Source: Diadema setosum
Taxonomy: Eukaryota; Echinodermata; Echinoidea; Diadematoida; Diadematidae
Direction: 5' to 3'
Length of the DNA: 64,000 nucleotides
Assembly (NCBI RefSeq): GCF_964275005.1
Contig: NC_092696.1
Span: 24,523,472-24,587,471, forward strand
Part shown: positions 61,042 through 64,000 of the stretch, in pieces
Numbering within the stretch: the first letter of the stretch is position 1
Layout: each line of letters opens with the position of its first letter
Program-made: the position numbers and the translations under genes
The notes under the pieces: model-generated
What the model was told of the DNA's origin: nothing
Seen by the model: the letters and a program-made list of their open reading frames with translations, nothing else
Databases searched by the model: none

Positions 61042-63919
61042 CTGCAAAAAAAAAAAGACAGAAAACGACAAGAAATGTTAACCTTTTCTGCTATAAGAGA
61101 TGTGCTTATAATCATTCGTCATGTGATCAGAGTTTGCAATTACTTTCAGCTTGTTTTACAGCCTGTAAAAAGCTTATGAGTGTGAGGGCTGAGAGAACAT
61201 AATCATTTATTATCATCTGAATGACCAACTCACAATCCACTTTATCATAATTATGTCACGTGTTCCACGTAGCATCGCTGTCACTGTATGTTCTATTCAA
61301 TTTTCTTGCACCATTATGATATATCATGAGAGCACAGGCACAAGGTATATGTTCGACCAGGAAGGCAGTGTGCCTACCCCTTTCTAACAATGATAAAAAT
61401 GGAAATAAAAATAAAAATCGAGCACGTCCGTAATATCAACGTACGCATTGGTAGCTATTCTTCAGAGTCTATGATAATAAAGCACTTTTTTTTTTCAATG
61501 TTTGAGTTTGCAGCATGATGTGTGTAATCCGGAATATGATTCAAAAATATTTGGGCAATCACCCGGGAAAATTATACTAGCATAGTGGTAATCTAACAAG
61601 ACTGCGTTTTAAATTCATGCATCTACTAGTAATGTCAATACCAAGTTTAAAATGCGTCATTATATCTTCAGAAAAAAAAAAAAACTATTACTAGATATTA
61701 GTTGATTTGTGTAACGATTTCAAATGCTAAATCTGACGTAAAGTAGAAAATCAGATGTAGAGAACAGTCAAAGTAAATTGTCTGTCACAAAACAGATTAA
61801 AATCAAACTAGCTCGTTAGTTTACTTTATCGAGACAACTGCAATCCCAATTACTTTGAATCCTTCTCCTAATTGAGATTAATATGACGAAAGTTTCAAAT
61901 TGATTTTGTAGGGAAATCGATGTGCTGTAAATGGCAGTGGCTTTGTTAATTCAATGATCAAAGGCAGCAGCCAGATATACCGGACTACTGAAGAAGAAAC
62001 AACACGTCTTTTATAGTGTTTGTAGACTTGATGATGATATTGGATAATCACAGTGTGAAATTTAAGAACAGAAAATGATGAAATAAATAGTTTGTCGATC
62101 AGTGAGCGAGGGACTCATAGTGTAAACGAATCTAAATATCTCCAAACTGTGAGAATTGTGAAAACAGCAGTTTCAAGGAGATCTTAGAAACAGGGTTGAA
62201 TATTCCCGTGAATGAATGCTGCTAATTACTGATTAATGGCGTATTGTGGTGCAACAATCCTTTCCTCTATCGCCATAAATTAAGCTAAATGAAGTGATGT
62301 TTTTTTCCGGTTGATTACCAATGAATATTAGACACAGTTCTGAGTAAGATTTTTTTTTTAGATAAATTTGAACGTGAAATTTGAATCGTGTTTGAAAGAG
62401 ATGCCAGTATCATAATTCCTTAACATTCTAATAAATATTCAGAATATTTGTGTTGAATTATTTCACTGTTTGATTATGCAAGGTCCACAGCATGTTTGGG
62501 CACAAAATGACGTCTCACGCAAAGTGTGCCTGGAATGTTACAATAATACACAATCTGGTATATATGGATAAATGATTAGGCCAATAGATACACAGATAGA
62601 TAATACATAGGTAGCTAGATAGATACATAGATGGATAGAAAGATAGATAGGTTTAACACAATGAGATAGAAAACTTACCTCATGGCCCTGCTGAGTTTCT
62701 CGTACGTCATCCTTGGGTTGTTTTTGATCTCTCCCCACTTGCTGGCCACCACCTTGGAGTTGACGATGCGGAAGACACCCGTGTCCTTGTCTTCCCATTT
62801 TATGTACTGAGGACAGTAAGCATCGGTCTTTAGTAGATCCAGGATGAATTCCCAAAGATGGCTGCCTTTCACTGCAACGGCATTTCGGAAGAGAAGCATT
62901 AAAAAAAAAAGTTATCAACTCCTTTTCTAAAGTAACATTTTTCAGTACATTCCTTTCTTCTACGTTTTTAATGGGGGGGGGGGGGGCATTCTCGTCATGG
63001 TCCCCTAAGACCTCAGGTTCTCTTTCATTCTAACAAACATATATATATATATTTTTTTTTTACTGAAAATACTTACTTGACTTGTTACTGATGTAGGAAT
63101 GTTAAGGCAACTATTATTCATGCTTTCTTAACAAATCAAGTCAAGCAGTTGTCAAATTCTCTTTAAATGTTCTATACAATCTTGTGAGACATTCGAATGA
63201 TAGCTTTACATCATTCTACGAACAGATTATGAATTATTCTACAGTTTTAATCATGAGAAGGCGGCACATGGAATAAAAATATTTATAGATTCATAACTTC
63301 TGAACAGATTCTCCGAATGTTCTCACGCTTTCACAGACGCTGCTTGCATTTAAATTGCACACTTACGTTTGGGGAAACTTCCTCTGTACAAGAGGGAAGA
63401 GACACAATATCTGTATTGGTCTTACCAGCTTTTCTTCCCGTCTTCCTCCGTCCATGTCCATTGACCTTCTCGGACAGCTCGCCACCGAGCCTCTTGCGTG
63501 GTCGCCCCCTCTTCCTCCTCTCCGACGTGGGGGAAGGAAGAGTGCCCGAACCGTCTGGGCCCAACTCGGTCAGACTCTTCATGATGGTGCGTCTCTTGTA
63601 GTTGTGCGTCCTCCCTGCAGAGCGCATGAAATCATCGTCAAAATCTGTTCATTTCATCTAGCAAAACACTTCATTTGAGGAACATACATTTATTGTAGTA
63701 ACCAAATCTACTACTGAAGTTCTGCATTTCATACTCTTTGCTTATTTTGCATAAAAACGGTCGACGAAAAGTTACGTTACACTTTTAATCACAACCAGAG
63801 ATATACATACTAAGGTTCCATTTAAAGACGTGCTACTAATGGCAGTTCATCTTATTTTTACCAGAGGAGAGAGTTTTAGAATGTATTACCGGGTATGCCA
63901 TTCATCTTAGCTGCTGTAT
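60939..63919 (-). CDS. ETS transcription factor, ESE (ELF3/EHF)-like, 3' part
   Basis: A nuclear DNA-binding regulator expected to recognise GGAA sites. Exons on the - strand: possible microexon 63919-63890, AT-hook exon 63614-63426, ETS exon 62871-62679 and final ETS exon 61041-60939. Splice phases fit throughout (1, 1, 1, 2). The AT-hook reads RRKRGRPRKR within a basic region. The ETS domain starts GSHLWEFILDLL, continues through YIKWEDKDTGVFRIVNSKVVASKWGEIKNNPRMTYEKLSRAMR and ends in the last exon with YYYKRQILERVDKARLVYKFG, then GWKESLDM and TGA. MTYEKLSRA plus YYYKR-ILERVD, the AT-hook just before ETS, and a stop right after the domain all point to the ESE group rather than ELF1, SPDEF or ETS1. 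The codon of the second helix-3 Arg is split by an intron (AG|G). The N-terminal part, including any Pointed domain, lies beyond 64000. Confidence 0.92.
61042..62678 (-). other. ETS gene intron, nothing recognised
   Basis: 1637 bp. A GATA-type simple repeat lies near its 5' end (62580-62651). No other exon is visible. Confidence 0.6.
62580..62651. repeat. (GATA)n-like simple repeat
   Basis: Interrupted AGATAGATACATAG units. Confidence 0.75.
62679..62871 (-). other. ETS gene exon with first part of ETS domain
   Basis: Acceptor CGTTGCAG|TG, donor ATGAG|GTAAGT. 193 nt coding VKGSHLWEFILDLL... to ...YEKLSRAM plus two bases of Arg. Confidence 0.95.
62872..63425 (-). other. ETS gene intron
   Basis: 554 bp with a G-run (about 62971-62987) and a short TATATA run at about 63042-63051. 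Confidence 0.6.
63426..63614 (-). other. ETS gene AT-hook exon
   Basis: Acceptor GCTCTGCAG|GG, donor AAAGCTG|GTAAGA. 189 nt coding a basic stretch with RTHNYKRRTIMKSL, a Ser/Pro/Gly linker and the AT-hook RRKRGRPRKR, then GRRKTGRKA. Confidence 0.88.
63890..63919 (-). other. Possible 30-nt microexon of the ETS gene
   Basis: Acceptor GTGTCACAG|AT with a T-rich tract upstream, donor CCCG|GTAATA. It reads TAAKMNGIP and joins in phase to the AT-hook exon (CCC G|GG AGG). Both ends are phase 1, so skipping would keep the frame. Confidence 0.4.
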
Positions 63920-63942
63920 CTGTGACACAGATTGACGTACAG

Positions 63943-63996
63943 CAAAACACAAAACAAAACAAAACGAAACAATAAAAAACAAAAACAAAAAACAAT
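63943..63996. repeat. (AAAAC)n simple repeat
   Basis: About ten AAAAC-type units. On the - strand it forms a T-rich tract ahead of the possible microexon. Confidence 0.8.
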
Positions 63997-64000
63997 GGTG

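Noticed and set aside
63317..63678. Open frames on the + strand at the right edge
   Set aside because: Antisense shadows of the GC-richer AT-hook exon.

Overview
The window is animal nuclear DNA: AT-rich, with genes split by GT-AG introns, many microsatellites, tRNA-type SINEs, and a dense population of short DNA transposons with long inverted repeats. The repeat families (a TATGCCTCCGCC-ended modular repeat, foldback elements flanked by TTAA, SINEs with a conserved tail) look like those of a marine invertebrate deuterostome, possibly an echinoderm. That placement is inference from repeat style and protein similarity, not a measured match.

Two protein genes are well supported. The first is thymidylate synthase (TYMS) on the + strand: six coding exons from 7990 to 20408, with phase-consistent junctions and a 349-residue product that keeps every catalytic residue I know. 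A candidate promoter and non-coding first exon lie at about 3106-3296 (two perfect NF-Y boxes, an E2F-like site and a GTAAGT donor). They are separated from the ATG exon by a repeat-filled intron of about 4.7 kb. The second gene, on the - strand at the right edge, is the 3' part of an ETS-domain transcription factor of the ESE (ELF3/EHF) type: an AT-hook exon, two exons that split the ETS domain, and a stop just after the domain. A possible 30-nt microexon sits upstream, and further 5' exons must lie beyond position 64000.

Between them, about 20.8-60.1 kb is gene-poor. It holds one unexplained 132-codon frame (35100-35498) that looks like a small secreted six-cysteine protein with a broken start, a dead Tc1/mariner element with both ends (50406-52245), a 1-kb TTAA-flanked non-autonomous element (53747-54751), SINE copies, microsatellites, a degenerate minisatellite (about 36650-37235) and several short LINE/SINE-like 3' tails.

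The repeat landscape is lopsided. The first 24.4 kb, around TYMS, carries nearly all of the foldback elements: two with perfect 9-bp target duplications (Mutator-like), six TTAA-flanked copies, two pogo/Tigger-like, one PIF/Harbinger-like and several unassigned. The rest of the window is dominated by simple repeats and otherwise unannotated sequence. The two genes are not obviously functionally linked: TYMS makes dTMP for DNA synthesis, and the ESE-type factor would be a transcription regulator.
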